Shown piece after piece: positions 1 through 8,750 of a stretch of 36,616 nt of DNA. Each line of letters starts with the position of its first letter. Positions within the stretch are counted from its first letter, which is position 1. The position numbers and the translations under genes are program-made. This DNA comes from Chlorobiota bacterium (GTDB taxonomy: Bacteria; Bacteroidota; Bacteroidia; Bacteroidales; F082), in contig JAUXDH010000006.1 in assembly GCA_030618545.1 (NCBI GenBank), positions 1-36,616 of the forward strand. Direction: 5' to 3'. The notes beneath the pieces were generated by a model that saw only the letters and a list, made by a program, of their open reading frames with translations, did no database searches and was not told the DNA's origin.

Positions 1-363
1 GCCCATCACAAATAAGGAAAGGTAGATGCCCCTGACCAATATGTTTCTGTCAAGAAAAGTAAAAGCAAGGCCGATGGTAAAAAGGGATACTGCTAACATC
101 GCGGAAATGATCGCTTTCCTGTGTTTGTAATGAAACCAATGTCTGTAAATATGGCTTTTGCCTTTGTGTTTGAGGCCATCCAGAAGGTGGTCCAGAGTAT
201 ACACCACCCATACTGCTCCTGCCAGAATGAAAAACCAGGCCGGGTTGGGCTTAACAGAAAGGAGGGTTATCGCAAAAATACCAACGGCTATTGATCCCAG
301 GACTACGTCCAGACTGAGGACCTGGTACAGGGATTGTTTGGATTGGTATTGTTTATGTGACAT
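1..363 (-). CDS. UbiA-like polytopic membrane protein, 5' part (cut by window edge)
   Basis: I read this partial gene directly from the minus strand. An ATG at 363 opens a frame that stays open for 121 codons to position 1, so it is absent from the ORF track. The product starts MSHKQYQSKQSLYQ and has several hydrophobic stretches (about residues 18-38, 43-58, 88-105). The polar motif YTLDHLLDG after the second helix recalls the Asp-rich motif of UbiA-type prenyltransferases, and a basic His-rich loop (HIYRHWFHYKHRK) follows. UbiA-family enzymes transfer prenyl groups to aromatic acceptors in the membrane, but the second Asp motif would lie outside the window, so activity cannot be judged. It lies downstream of actF on the same strand, separated by a strong hairpin, so it may be a separate unit. 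The overlapping plus-strand ORF 158..442 is a shadow. Confidence 0.6.
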   Translation of the reverse strand, partial: MSHKQYQSKQSLYQVLSLDVVLGSIAVGIFAITLLSVKPNPAWFFILAGAVWVVYTLDHLLDGLKHKGKSHIYRHWFHYKHRKAIISAMLAVSLFTIGLAFTFLDRNILVRGIYLSLFVMG

Positions 364-392
364 CAACTTTAGCGAAAATAAGAAAAGCTGTT

Positions 393-431
393 ACGCAAAG
401 CTGCGCAAAGATTCCGCAAAGATTCGCAAAG
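393..431. repeat. Four short CGCAAAG repeats
   Basis: Four copies of CGCAAAG occur in 39 bases with spacers of 3-4 bases, between the UbiA-like gene and the actF hairpin. A related pair (CTTTGCG, CTTGCG) occurs near 14608-14625 after psd. The array is noncoding and its function is unknown. Confidence 0.6.
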
Positions 432-444
432 AAATTCTTTGATG

Positions 445-475
445 GTCGTCTGACCACTCCAGGTGGTCTGACGAC
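445..475 (-). terminator. Hairpin after actF, likely end of the ACIII operon
   Basis: GTCGTC-T-GACCAC, a 5-base loop, then GTGGTC-T-GACGAC forms a 13-position stem with one T-T mismatch. It begins 3 bases beyond the actF stop codon. There is no clear U-tract, so it may be a Rho-independent terminator of weak form or an RNA 3'-end stabiliser. Confidence 0.6.
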
Positions 476-478
476 TAA

Positions 479-1639
479 TCAATGCTGTTCGATACTTTCA
501 ATATAATACGGGTGATTCTTAGGTATCAGGGTGATCCGTGCAAGTGACCAAACGATCACAGTTACAAACAGTGCGGCGAAACCAAGGAATGTGCCTACCT
601 CGATGTAAGTGATGCTGTGTGACTCAATGGTGTTGGGCATAATCGACATATACAACTCCACCCAATGACCGATGATCAGCACTGCAACAACAAAGAGCAT
701 GGCATTCATATTTGAATTCACCCTGTTCCACATCAGGAAGAGGAATGGGAACAGCCAGTTGATGATCAGTTCACCATAGAAATAATTCTTGTAATCGCTC
801 ATGATCCTTGGCACATAGTAAACGGTTTCTTCCGGGATGTTCGCGTACCAGATCAGCAGGTATTGCGACAGCCACATATACCCCCAAATAATACTCAAGG
901 CAAAAATATACCTGCCAAAATCCTGCAGATGTGATTTGTTCAGCATCGGCAGCAATCCCATTTTGTGAAGAATGATGGCGATGGCCGCTATCCAGGTGAC
1001 TCCATGGTAGAAGGACATGATAAACTTCTTCACAGCATAAATGGTGCTGTACCAGTGGGCATCAAGCGACATGAGCCAGTCGATGGTAAACAATGAGAAA
1101 CTTATGGCAAGAACAAAAATGTAAGCTTTGGAAGTAAATTCAATCTTGTTGAAATAAGTTAATCCCCCGTGCTTGTCTTCTTCAGCAGATAATTTCTTGA
1201 TGCGTTGGGTAAGGAAAATCCAGAGTGCAAAGAAAAGAACGAACCTGATAGTGAGAAACGGAACATTCAGATAAGGAGCTTTGTGCAGCAGGATGGCGTC
1301 ATGTTGAACGGCATCGACATGCGTCCAGTGATAAAGGTCGTGCAGGCCCATGAACATGAAAATCCACAACACAAAGGATACGATCAGGTAATTGCTCATA
1401 GCCTGCGGTATGCGGATGTATGCCGAGGACCAGCCGGATTGGGTAACCGCCTGCAGAGCCATCCAGAATGTTGCTCCAATGGTAACGGACAGAAAATAAT
1501 AATTGTTCAGCAGCAGGTTGGCCCAGGTACGGGTTCCTTCTCCGGTAAAAAAACCAGCGAGTACCGTAAATAAGCCAAATGCAATCAGAACAAGCGTGAT
1601 TACTTTGAATCCTTCGCCGGTCTGTAATTTTTTATCCAT
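479..1639 (-). CDS. actF: ACIII subunit ActF, integral membrane quinol:cytochrome c oxidoreductase subunit
   Basis: This is a 386-residue, highly hydrophobic protein with about ten predicted membrane helices. Position and character match ActF, the second NrfD/ActC-like membrane subunit of alternative complex III, which replaces the bc1 complex in many Bacteroidota. It is last in the actABCDEF order, 34 bases after actE, and is followed at once by a strong hairpin. Features seen include a short cytosolic N-terminus (MDKKLQTGEGFK), helices rich in Trp and Tyr, and a polar C-terminus ending IESIEQH. ActF and ActC together form the membrane core, where quinol oxidation and possible proton movement take place. 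The assignment rests on operon order and membrane profile more than on a single motif. Confidence 0.9.
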   Translation of the reverse strand: MDKKLQTGEGFKVITLVLIAFGLFTVLAGFFTGEGTRTWANLLLNNYYFLSVTIGATFWMALQAVTQSGWSSAYIRIPQAMSNYLIVSFVLWIFMFMGLHDLYHWTHVDAVQHDAILLHKAPYLNVPFLTIRFVLFFALWIFLTQRIKKLSAEEDKHGGLTYFNKIEFTSKAYIFVLAISFSLFTIDWLMSLDAHWYSTIYAVKKFIMSFYHGVTWIAAIAIILHKMGLLPMLNKSHLQDFGRYIFALSIIWGYMWLSQYLLIWYANIPEETVYYVPRIMSDYKNYFYGELIINWLFPFLFLMWNRVNSNMNAMLFVVAVLIIGHWVELYMSIMPNTIESHSITYIEVGTFLGFAALFVTVIVWSLARITLIPKNHPYYIESIEQH

Positions 1640-1673
1640 TTTATCGTGAGTTTTATTTTAATACCAACTTTAA

Positions 1674-2252
1674 TTATTTAGCCAGTTCCCTGACATAGTT
1701 AATGATTGCCCATCGGTCTTCCGGCAAGATCTGGCTTCCATGAGGCCCCATTAATCCTGCCACTGATCCCATTGTAATAACGTAATAAATCTCGCCATCA
1801 GGTTTGCCCTGTACATAAGCTTCAACCAGTGAAGTTGGCTTGGCAGGGAACAATCCACTCGTATGCAAATGACCATCACCTTCGCCCTGATCTCCATGAC
1901 AACTGCTGCAAAATATCCTGTAATGCTCCTTGCCTCGTTCTAAAGATTGGGCATCTGCCGCCATAGGATAATTTAGTTCCCTTCCTGCTTTTGCCTGGTT
2001 TACAGCCCTGTCGGCAATTGTGGCGCCAGGGTAGGGGAAAGGCATTTTACCTCTTGCAATGGCTCCTTCGGCAGGCAGTTGGTTGGTCATGCTGTCGTTC
2101 AGGTAGGGATTATCCGAGTAAGCTTTGTAAAACTTGGTGTAATACATATCGTGTGAACCCATGTAATCGAACCCCGGATTGTTTTTATTTCTGTTGCACG
2201 AAATAAATACCAGGGGTATCAGCACCAGGATTATCAGTCGCGTATATTTCAT
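1674..2252 (-). CDS. actE: ACIII subunit ActE, monohaem cytochrome c lipoprotein
   Basis: I shorten the track ORF (2303) to an ATG at 2252. The product then begins MKYTRLIILVLIPLVFISC, a clean lipoprotein signal with its lipobox cysteine at residue 19, and starts 13 bases after the actD stop instead of overlapping it. The mature protein is a class I cytochrome c of about 173 residues with one haem site, CSSCH at residues 115-119, in the context CHGDQGEGDG. A Met-rich region (YVITMGSVAGLMGPHG) supplies the likely axial ligand. In ACIII, ActE is a lipid-anchored periplasmic monohaem subunit that takes electrons from ActA and passes them to a terminal oxidase or soluble carrier. The family and operon position agree. 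Confidence 0.93.
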   Translation of the reverse strand: MKYTRLIILVLIPLVFISCNRNKNNPGFDYMGSHDMYYTKFYKAYSDNPYLNDSMTNQLPAEGAIARGKMPFPYPGATIADRAVNQAKAGRELNYPMAADAQSLERGKEHYRIFCSSCHGDQGEGDGHLHTSGLFPAKPTSLVEAYVQGKPDGEIYYVITMGSVAGLMGPHGSQILPEDRWAIINYVRELAK

Positions 2253-2265
2253 TTTGATATGTTTT

Positions 2266-2796
2266 TTAATTATCATATTCAACATCGGAATCTTTAACCT
2301 CAATGGCTCCTGTTTTTGTCAGCAGGTCCTGGATCTTCTTGACTTCTGCATCTTTCATCCCGGGCGTTTTCTCAATCAATATCGCAAACTGATCGTGGGT
2401 GGTTGTTGGTACCGGAAGTTCAACTTCTTTACCAGGATACATTTTCTCTCTGATAAAATAGGTGAGAAATGTAAACAGGGTACCGACAAAAATGGTCAGC
2501 ACAAACATGATGATAATGAATGATAAGGTATTCAGCGGCTTTCCGCCGAACTTCAAAGGATAGCTTACCACGGAAGTCCAGTAAAGGAAGGCAAATACCG
2601 AAATGGTGCCAACGACTCCATAAATGAATGTTGCAAGAGGCAACCTGGTTGTTATGCCAAGTTTTTCAAATACACCATGTATGGGTATGGGTGAGAACAC
2701 ATCTTTTATCTTGACATCATTTTTCTGGAGTTCATCCATCGCATCCAGTAAAATGGTTTCGTCTTCGTATATGCCGATTATGTTAGTGTTACTCAT
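2266..2796 (-). CDS. actD: ACIII subunit ActD (DUF3341)
   Basis: A 176-residue protein with a soluble N-terminal part (MSNTNIIGIYEDETILLDAM), two central membrane helices (about 57-75 and 94-113) and an acidic C-terminal tail. This is the DUF3341/ActD layout: a small subunit that packs against the ActC/ActF core on the cytoplasmic side. Its ATGAGTAA start overlaps the actC stop by 8 bases, a sign of translational coupling. No redox cofactor motif is present, as expected. Confidence 0.92.
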   Translation of the reverse strand: MSNTNIIGIYEDETILLDAMDELQKNDVKIKDVFSPIPIHGVFEKLGITTRLPLATFIYGVVGTISVFAFLYWTSVVSYPLKFGGKPLNTLSFIIIMFVLTIFVGTLFTFLTYFIREKMYPGKEVELPVPTTTHDQFAILIEKTPGMKDAEVKKIQDLLTKTGAIEVKDSDVEYDN

Positions 2797-4162
2797 CGGT
2801 AAATGATTTTAATGTTGTTGTTTCTTTTAAAACACCCTTCACTTCACTGATCGCTATGGTCGGTACAAAGCGGAAGAATGCCAGCACACCAAGCAGGAAC
2901 AGCCCGATAGTACCCACAAAAATTGCAATCTCAGTGATGGTTGGAGAATAAGTTGCCCATGTTGCCGGCAGAAAATCTTTGGAAAGCGATGTAACAACGA
3001 TCACGTACCTTTCGAACCACATGCCCAGGTTGATGAACAGTGATATGATAAATACCATGGTAATGTTTTTTCGTATTTTCTTTGACCAGAACAGTTGAGG
3101 TATAATCGCGTTACAGGTTATCATCGTCCAGAAAGCATATTTATATTCACCCGTCACCCTGTTTTTCATGAAAGTAAACATCTCATATTCGCTACCGGAA
3201 TACCAGGCCATAAAAAGTTCCGTAAGGTAAGCCGTACCCATGATCAGTGAAATAAATGTCAGGATACGCGTAATGGCATCCAGATGTCCATCCGTAACGT
3301 AATCTTTAAAGCGGTAGAGTTTTCTCAGGACAATCATCAGTGTAAGCACCATACCGAAACCGGAGAAGATGGCGCCTATCACAAAATAGGGCGGGAAAAT
3401 GGTAGTGTGCCAGCCCGGGACAACTGATACGGAAAAGTCCATGGAAACGATGGAGTGAACTGAAACCACGAGCGGCGCCGCCATTCCACCGAGCAGGATA
3501 GCTGCCGTTTCGAAGCGCAGCCAGCCACGTGCATTGCCTATCCATCCGAAACTCAGGATACCGTATATTTTGTTTTTGATCTTAGATGTTGTGCGTTCCC
3601 GGATGGTGGCAAAATCCGGTATCATGCCCATGTACCAGAAAACGAAGGAAGCCATGAAATAGGTAGAGATGGCTACAACATCCCAAAACAGGGGGGAGTT
3701 GAAGTTATCCCATAAAGGCCCACGCGTATTCCAGTAAGGAAAGATAAAGAAACCATCCCAGATACGTCCCATGTGAATCAAAGGGAAAAGCCCTGCGGAC
3801 ATAACCGCAAAGATGGTCATGGCTTCTGCGGCACGGTTTATTGATGTCCGCCACTTCTGTCTCAGGATTAGCAGGAATATCGAAAAGGCCGTTCCGGCAT
3901 GCCCGATACCGATCCACCACACAAAGTTGATGATGGCCCAGCCCCAGGCAACGTTGTTATTCAGGCCCCATTCTCCGATTCCAACAGAGATGGTGTTGTA
4001 AAATCCCCAAACGCCCCAGAAAAGAGCTCCCGTGGCCAGGAAGATAGAAACCCGCCACCACATGGGCGCTTTTTCATCCATCGGCCTGATGATATCCCGG
4101 GAGACATCGGCATAAGTCTTATTGCCCTGAATTAATACTCCTCTGACTTTGGTATTATACAT
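2789..4162 (-). CDS. actC: ACIII subunit ActC, NrfD-like quinol-binding membrane protein
   Basis: A 457-residue polytopic protein of the NrfD/PsrC family with about ten membrane helices. The N-terminal region includes RPMDEKAPMWWRVSIFLATG, and Trp/His-rich helices such as NFVWWIGIGHAGTAFSIFLL are typical of ActC. In ACIII it oxidises menaquinol near the [3Fe-4S] cluster of ActB. It lies 33 bases after actB and overlaps actD by 8 bases. Length and order are normal for Bacteroidota. Confidence 0.94.
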   Translation of the reverse strand: MYNTKVRGVLIQGNKTYADVSRDIIRPMDEKAPMWWRVSIFLATGALFWGVWGFYNTISVGIGEWGLNNNVAWGWAIINFVWWIGIGHAGTAFSIFLLILRQKWRTSINRAAEAMTIFAVMSAGLFPLIHMGRIWDGFFIFPYWNTRGPLWDNFNSPLFWDVVAISTYFMASFVFWYMGMIPDFATIRERTTSKIKNKIYGILSFGWIGNARGWLRFETAAILLGGMAAPLVVSVHSIVSMDFSVSVVPGWHTTIFPPYFVIGAIFSGFGMVLTLMIVLRKLYRFKDYVTDGHLDAITRILTFISLIMGTAYLTELFMAWYSGSEYEMFTFMKNRVTGEYKYAFWTMITCNAIIPQLFWSKKIRKNITMVFIISLFINLGMWFERYVIVVTSLSKDFLPATWATYSPTITEIAIFVGTIGLFLLGVLAFFRFVPTIAISEVKGVLKETTTLKSFTDE

Positions 4163-4195
4163 TTTAAACTGTTTTAGTCTTTGATCATTAAGTTA

Positions 4196-7141
4196 TTATG
4201 CATCCCTGTTTCTGACCATTGTCAGGTAACTAGTTGAAGGAAGTGTATGCAAATACTCAAGCAGGTGATACATTCTTCCTTCCTTATTGTTTTGAGAAAC
4301 CACGCTTTTTTCATCTTTCAGGTTACCAAACTGTATAGCTCCGGCAGGACAACTTTGTGAACAAGCTGTTTGCACTTCGCCATCAACAATTGCGCGGTTT
4401 TCCATCTTAGCTGTCAGTTTTACTTCCTGCAGCCTCTGCACACAGAGTGAACATTTTTCAACTACTCCTCTTTGTCGAACGATAACATCCGGATTCAGCA
4501 CCATTTTACCCAGATCACTGTTCAGGTTGTAATCAAACTTGTTGTTGTTCACAAAATCATACCAGTTGAAACGGCGCACCTTGTAAGGGCAGTTGTTTAC
4601 ACAGTACCTTGTTCCAATGCAGCGGTTGTAAGCCATCTGGTTTAATCCCTCCGCACTGTGGTTGGTTGCTGCCACGGGGCAAACATTTTCACAGGGCGCA
4701 TTGTCACAGTGCTGGCACATTACCGGCATGTGGTACACATCGGGATTGTCAGGATCTGAAGAGTAATACCTGTCCAGACGAAGCCAGTGCATCACACGAC
4801 GTTTGCGAATCTGGTCCTTTCCAATAACTGCTACGTTATTCTCCGACTGGCAGGCGATGATACAGTTGCCACAACCTGTACAACTTGTCAGGTCAATGGT
4901 CATTCCCCAGTGGATACCGTCGTAATCGATTTTGGCATAAAGTGTTACGTTATCCTTATCATCAATTTTGTGCTGTGCATTACCGGATCCCGGATCTGCT
5001 TTGTATTCGGGGAGTGTAGTTTCACGAGCCAAAGGACGACCTTCCATGTTGTGGTGCGTCTGCGTACACGCCAGGGGGAAAGACTTAGCTGTTTTTTCTA
5101 TGGTTACAGTTGTGCCTGAAACATCAGCATATCCCTTTCTGGTATTCATCAGGTGGTAGACGTTTTTCCCTACGCCGGTTCCTGCTTTGCCGGCACTGGT
5201 ACGGCCATATCCAAGTGCGATAGCTACCGTACCCTGGGGTTGTCCCGGTTGGATAATCACCGGTAATTCGAATTCGCCGTTTACCTTAACAACATCTTCA
5301 TGTTTTAAACCCATCTGATCCGCATAGCCAACGGGGACGCATACATAATTATCCCAGGTTGCAGTGGTAATGGGATCAGGCATTTCAAGCAGCCACGGGT
5401 TGTTGGTGTACTTCCCTGTTCCGATAGCCAGCTTTTCGTAAAGGACAACCTCAATTCCCTCAGACTTTGAAGCAACAGCCTTTAATTCATGGGGAGTAAA
5501 ACCTGGCTGGTCTGTTTGATCGAATACGTGATGAATTGCACCATCATGTTTGAACTTATTCCAAAACTCATCGAAATTGTTAACATCCTCTTCATGTTGG
5601 TCGAGCATGGCTTTCCAGTACTCTTCCATGTAGGTGCTGTAATCCACCTTTAGACCAATCCACTTGATCAGGCTGTCCTGAAACTGTCGCGTATTGAATA
5701 TTGGCCTGATGGCAGGCTGGGTAAAACTGAATGAACCAAGAACGGGCTCACTGTCATCCCATGATTCCAGGTAGTTGCTGGAGGTGCATACGAAATCACA
5801 TAGCTGTGCTGTTTCGTCTCTTGTTTCAGCAAATGATACCGTGAGCGCTACCTTCTTCATACCTGATTTGAAAGAAGACCTGTCAGGAAAATCATAAGCA
5901 GGGTTCACATTATGAGCCAACAATCCATAAACTTTACCCTCGTTCATTTCTTTGACGAGTCGTTGCATGTCCTCCTCATCGCCCTGTTTCAGGTTAATTG
6001 GGCGAGTGAGGTCGATGGTTGTGCCATAATTGCCAAGCAAACTGTTGATGGCATTTACAATAAGCTGGATGCTCAGGTCATTTGTGCCTGATACCACCAG
6101 GGATTTCCCTTTGTTCTTTAGCAGGTCTGCGGCTGCTTTTTTAACATCAATTGATGCGGCAGGCGCATTGTATGTTTGTCCTCCAACAGCTTTTGCGATC
6201 TCATTGTAAAGGTTGAGCAGCACAGCTCCTTCGTCTGAAGGACGGATACCTATTCGGTAATCCGCATTGGAACCCGTAAGCGACAAACGACTTTCGAACT
6301 GGTATAGACGGTTCATGTCGCTGTTGCCAACGGTCAGTTTTCTTCTTGATGAAAACTGTTTGGTGAACGTTACAGGAAGAATCCAGTTTCCAAGGAAATC
6401 AGCATTAAATCCAACGATCACATTGGCTTTGTCAAAATTGTAATACGGAATGACCGATTTACCGAAATTCAATTCGTTGGCTTTCCGGATCGAAGAGTAA
6501 CTTACCGCATCATATTGGATCCATTCAATATTCGGATAGGCGGTGATGAACTCTTTTATCAGCTCCTTAGTTGTCGGGCTGATAATGGTTGACGTGAGCA
6601 ATACCACTTTTCTGTTGCGCTGGGAATGGCTCTTAAGCGCCATCATGATTTCCCTGTCGACACTATTCCAACTGGATTCAACTTCTCCCTGCCATGGTTT
6701 CTTTAACCGGGCATCATCATAAAGGTTGAGTACAGATGCCTGCACCCTCGCGCTGGTAGCGCCTTTTGTGATTTCCGACATCTCATTGCCTTCGATCTTA
6801 ATGGGCCGGCTTTCCCGTGTTTTGACAAGAATACTGCAGTAATCCGTTCCGTCAAAAAAGGTTGACGCATAGTAGTTTGGTATACCAGGAGTAAGGTCTT
6901 CGGGTTGGTTTAGCAATGGGATAGCTTTCCTGACCGGCATCTGACAACTGGATACCAGGGCTACTGTTCCCACAGAGAAACCTAACATTTTCAAAAAGTC
7001 CCTGCGGCTGGATGTACCTTTTATTTCTGATTCGTCAAGGCCTTCAACTGAGAATTCAGGTCGCGGTTCTTTTGACTCCAGAACTGATGGTTCATTCAGT
7101 TCTTTATATTCTTCAAGGCTTTGCCAATATTGTTTTTCCAT
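4196..7141 (-). CDS. actB: ACIII subunit ActB, molybdopterin-oxidoreductase-like/iron-sulfur protein
   Basis: A 981-residue periplasmic subunit. A twin-arginine signal (SSRRDFLKMLGF) near residue 45 runs into a lipobox-like VSSC, so it is probably Tat-exported and lipid-anchored. Residues up to about 730 resemble molybdopterin oxidoreductases (ActB1); in ACIII this domain carries no Mo cofactor. The last 250 residues (ActB2) hold four cysteine groups for Fe-S clusters: CTGCGNCIIAC, CQHCDNAPCENVC, CIGTRYCVNNC and CSLC with ACSQSC. The family carries three [4Fe-4S] and one [3Fe-4S]. This fused subunit relays electrons from the quinol site in ActC to the haems of ActA. It starts 34 bases after the actA stop. 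Confidence 0.94.
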   Translation of the reverse strand: MEKQYWQSLEEYKELNEPSVLESKEPRPEFSVEGLDESEIKGTSSRRDFLKMLGFSVGTVALVSSCQMPVRKAIPLLNQPEDLTPGIPNYYASTFFDGTDYCSILVKTRESRPIKIEGNEMSEITKGATSARVQASVLNLYDDARLKKPWQGEVESSWNSVDREIMMALKSHSQRNRKVVLLTSTIISPTTKELIKEFITAYPNIEWIQYDAVSYSSIRKANELNFGKSVIPYYNFDKANVIVGFNADFLGNWILPVTFTKQFSSRRKLTVGNSDMNRLYQFESRLSLTGSNADYRIGIRPSDEGAVLLNLYNEIAKAVGGQTYNAPAASIDVKKAAADLLKNKGKSLVVSGTNDLSIQLIVNAINSLLGNYGTTIDLTRPINLKQGDEEDMQRLVKEMNEGKVYGLLAHNVNPAYDFPDRSSFKSGMKKVALTVSFAETRDETAQLCDFVCTSSNYLESWDDSEPVLGSFSFTQPAIRPIFNTRQFQDSLIKWIGLKVDYSTYMEEYWKAMLDQHEEDVNNFDEFWNKFKHDGAIHHVFDQTDQPGFTPHELKAVASKSEGIEVVLYEKLAIGTGKYTNNPWLLEMPDPITTATWDNYVCVPVGYADQMGLKHEDVVKVNGEFELPVIIQPGQPQGTVAIALGYGRTSAGKAGTGVGKNVYHLMNTRKGYADVSGTTVTIEKTAKSFPLACTQTHHNMEGRPLARETTLPEYKADPGSGNAQHKIDDKDNVTLYAKIDYDGIHWGMTIDLTSCTGCGNCIIACQSENNVAVIGKDQIRKRRVMHWLRLDRYYSSDPDNPDVYHMPVMCQHCDNAPCENVCPVAATNHSAEGLNQMAYNRCIGTRYCVNNCPYKVRRFNWYDFVNNNKFDYNLNSDLGKMVLNPDVIVRQRGVVEKCSLCVQRLQEVKLTAKMENRAIVDGEVQTACSQSCPAGAIQFGNLKDEKSVVSQNNKEGRMYHLLEYLHTLPSTSYLTMVRNRDA

Positions 7142-7175
7142 AATCTATTTCAATGGAATAAGTAACTAATTCTAA

Positions 7176-8369
7176 TTAATAATGACATTTTTGACACTCA
7201 TCTCCGCCAATTTCCATTACGGTGACTCTTTTGAGTTCACCACTTGACACGGCTTCCTGGAGTTGAGTGTACTGTTCGTAAAATTTATTTGAGAATTGGA
7301 TTTCGCGGTCGCGATGACATGCGACACACCATCCCATTCCAAGGTCATTTACCTGCATGATTTCGTCCATTTTTTCTACAGGTCCATGGCAATCATTGCA
7401 TTCTACCTTACCTACATTTACGTGCTGCGCATGATTGAAATAAGCATGATCAGGAAGGTTATGTACTTTGACCCATTCAATGGGTTTTTTATCATTCCAT
7501 GCAGCATGAATCTTGTCGATTTCAACGGTGCCGGTGATTTTTCCTTTCCGCACCTGGTTGTGGCAGTTAAGACACACCTGAACAGGTGGGATACCGGCAT
7601 GCATGCTTTTGTCAGCCGTGAAATGGCAGTACTGGCAGTCGATCTGGTTTTGTCCGGAATGTACTTTGTGAGAAAACCATATGGGTTGCTCCGGCTGGTA
7701 ATACTGCTGCCGGCCAAGGTTGGTCGCTTCAACGAAAACGACCTCACCGCTCACTATCAAAGCTATCATCATAATAACTATGAGTATCCACTTTTGCGTG
7801 ACAAACTTGGTTACCACAAGGTCAAACAGGCTGACAAGGATCAGGATTATCATGGCAATGAAAGTCGCCTGCATATGCCTGTAATCATTACTTTTCATTT
7901 CAGCCAGGAATTCTTCGGTAGCCTCATCATACGATATTGCATGTTCTTCTTCAACGGCAACTTCGGCAGTTACTTCTGATCCCGCGACCTTCCCGCCTGC
8001 CTCAATGTAGAGCAGCAGATCCTTGATTTGTTCCTCATTCAGAGCATTGGGAGGCATTGGTATCTTATTGTTTTCTTCCCATACCTTGACTGCTACGGGA
8101 TCACCTGCATCGATCAGTGCCTGTGAGTTCTGGATAAATTTGATCAGCCAGGCTTCCTCTCTTCTTTCAGTTACTCCTTTCAGGGTAGGGCCAATTAATT
8201 TTGGGCCATCAATGTTATGACAGACTTTACAAACAGCAAAGTTTTTCTCTGCTTCTGCGCTCTGTGAAAAAGAGATAAAAGAGTTGGAAAGAAAGAATAA
8301 CAATAATCCAATTAAAAGAAACCCTTTGACCCTCAAAGGGTTTTTCAAAAGAAAACCGTTTAATATCAT
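7176..8369 (-). CDS. actA: ACIII subunit ActA, six-haem cytochrome c with N-terminal class I domain
   Basis: A 397-residue protein that is first in the operon. A signal sequence (GFLLIGLLLFFLSNSFISFSQS) is followed by a monohaem class I cytochrome domain with CKVCH at 47-51 and a candidate axial Met in KIPMPPN. Two membrane helices follow (about 168-186 and 193-213). A C-terminal multihaem domain then has CQYCH, CLNCH, CNDCH, CVACH and CQKCH, the last at the extreme C-terminus. That makes six CxxCH sites; the ActA described from Rhodothermus has five, so the N-terminal cytochrome looks like a fused extra domain. It should accept electrons from ActB Fe-S clusters and spread them over the periplasmic haem wire. 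No CcmF/CcsA-type maturation genes are in the window. Confidence 0.92.
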   Translation of the reverse strand: MILNGFLLKNPLRVKGFLLIGLLLFFLSNSFISFSQSAEAEKNFAVCKVCHNIDGPKLIGPTLKGVTERREEAWLIKFIQNSQALIDAGDPVAVKVWEENNKIPMPPNALNEEQIKDLLLYIEAGGKVAGSEVTAEVAVEEEHAISYDEATEEFLAEMKSNDYRHMQATFIAMIILILVSLFDLVVTKFVTQKWILIVIMMIALIVSGEVVFVEATNLGRQQYYQPEQPIWFSHKVHSGQNQIDCQYCHFTADKSMHAGIPPVQVCLNCHNQVRKGKITGTVEIDKIHAAWNDKKPIEWVKVHNLPDHAYFNHAQHVNVGKVECNDCHGPVEKMDEIMQVNDLGMGWCVACHRDREIQFSNKFYEQYTQLQEAVSSGELKRVTVMEIGGDECQKCHY

Positions 8370-8750
8370 GATATTTTGGTTATCGTGTAGATTGTTGTTT
8401 TTGGTAAAATTTCGAATGTTAAAAATATGTTAATTTTCAAAACTGACCTTCTTTCAGCATCAGTTTTTTCTAAACACAGGCCAGAACTCCAATTAATCAG
8501 GTGTTTAAGTGTTCAAATACACATCTAATCAATCAGATAAATGAAATGTTAGAATGGATGGCTGATCCGGAATCGGTGATCAGCAACCAGAGTTATTAAC
8601 AGACTCAAAAGGTTATCGGAAAATGGTTAATGGTTAATGGTTAATGGTTAATGGTTGAATCGGTTAGATCGGTTGAATTGGTTAAATTGGGAAATTGGTA
8701 GAGATATTTCTACAACCTGAAACATGTAACTCGTAACATGCAACCTCTCC
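8370..8750. other. Noncoding stretch between the TPM gene and actA
   Basis: This 381-base gap must contain the actA promoter and the 3' end of the lemA/TPM transcript. I found no exact TAnnTTTG element; AT-rich sequence lies within 100 bases of the actA ATG. The part nearest the TPM gene is a heptad repeat tract (listed separately). The track ORF 8648..8974 that enters here is an out-of-frame reading of the Gly-rich tail. Confidence 0.6.
8622..8699. repeat. Degenerate ATGGTTA heptad tract
   Basis: About five perfect 7-base units (ATGGTTA) run into looser 8-9-base variants (GAATCGGTT, AGATCGGTT, GAATTGGTT, AAATTGG). It begins some 50 bases after the stop of the TPM-domain gene. A related heptad tract lies after the gene at 12848. 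Confidence 0.75.

Noticed and set aside
158-442. Plus-strand ORF of 94 aa
   Set aside because: It runs antisense to the UbiA-like frame and has no recognisable domain; the last part is CGCAAAG repeat and hairpin flank.
7296-7979. Plus-strand ORF of 227 aa opposite actA
   Set aside because: It is the complement of the ActA multihaem domain; its His/Tyr-rich composition comes from antisense reading.
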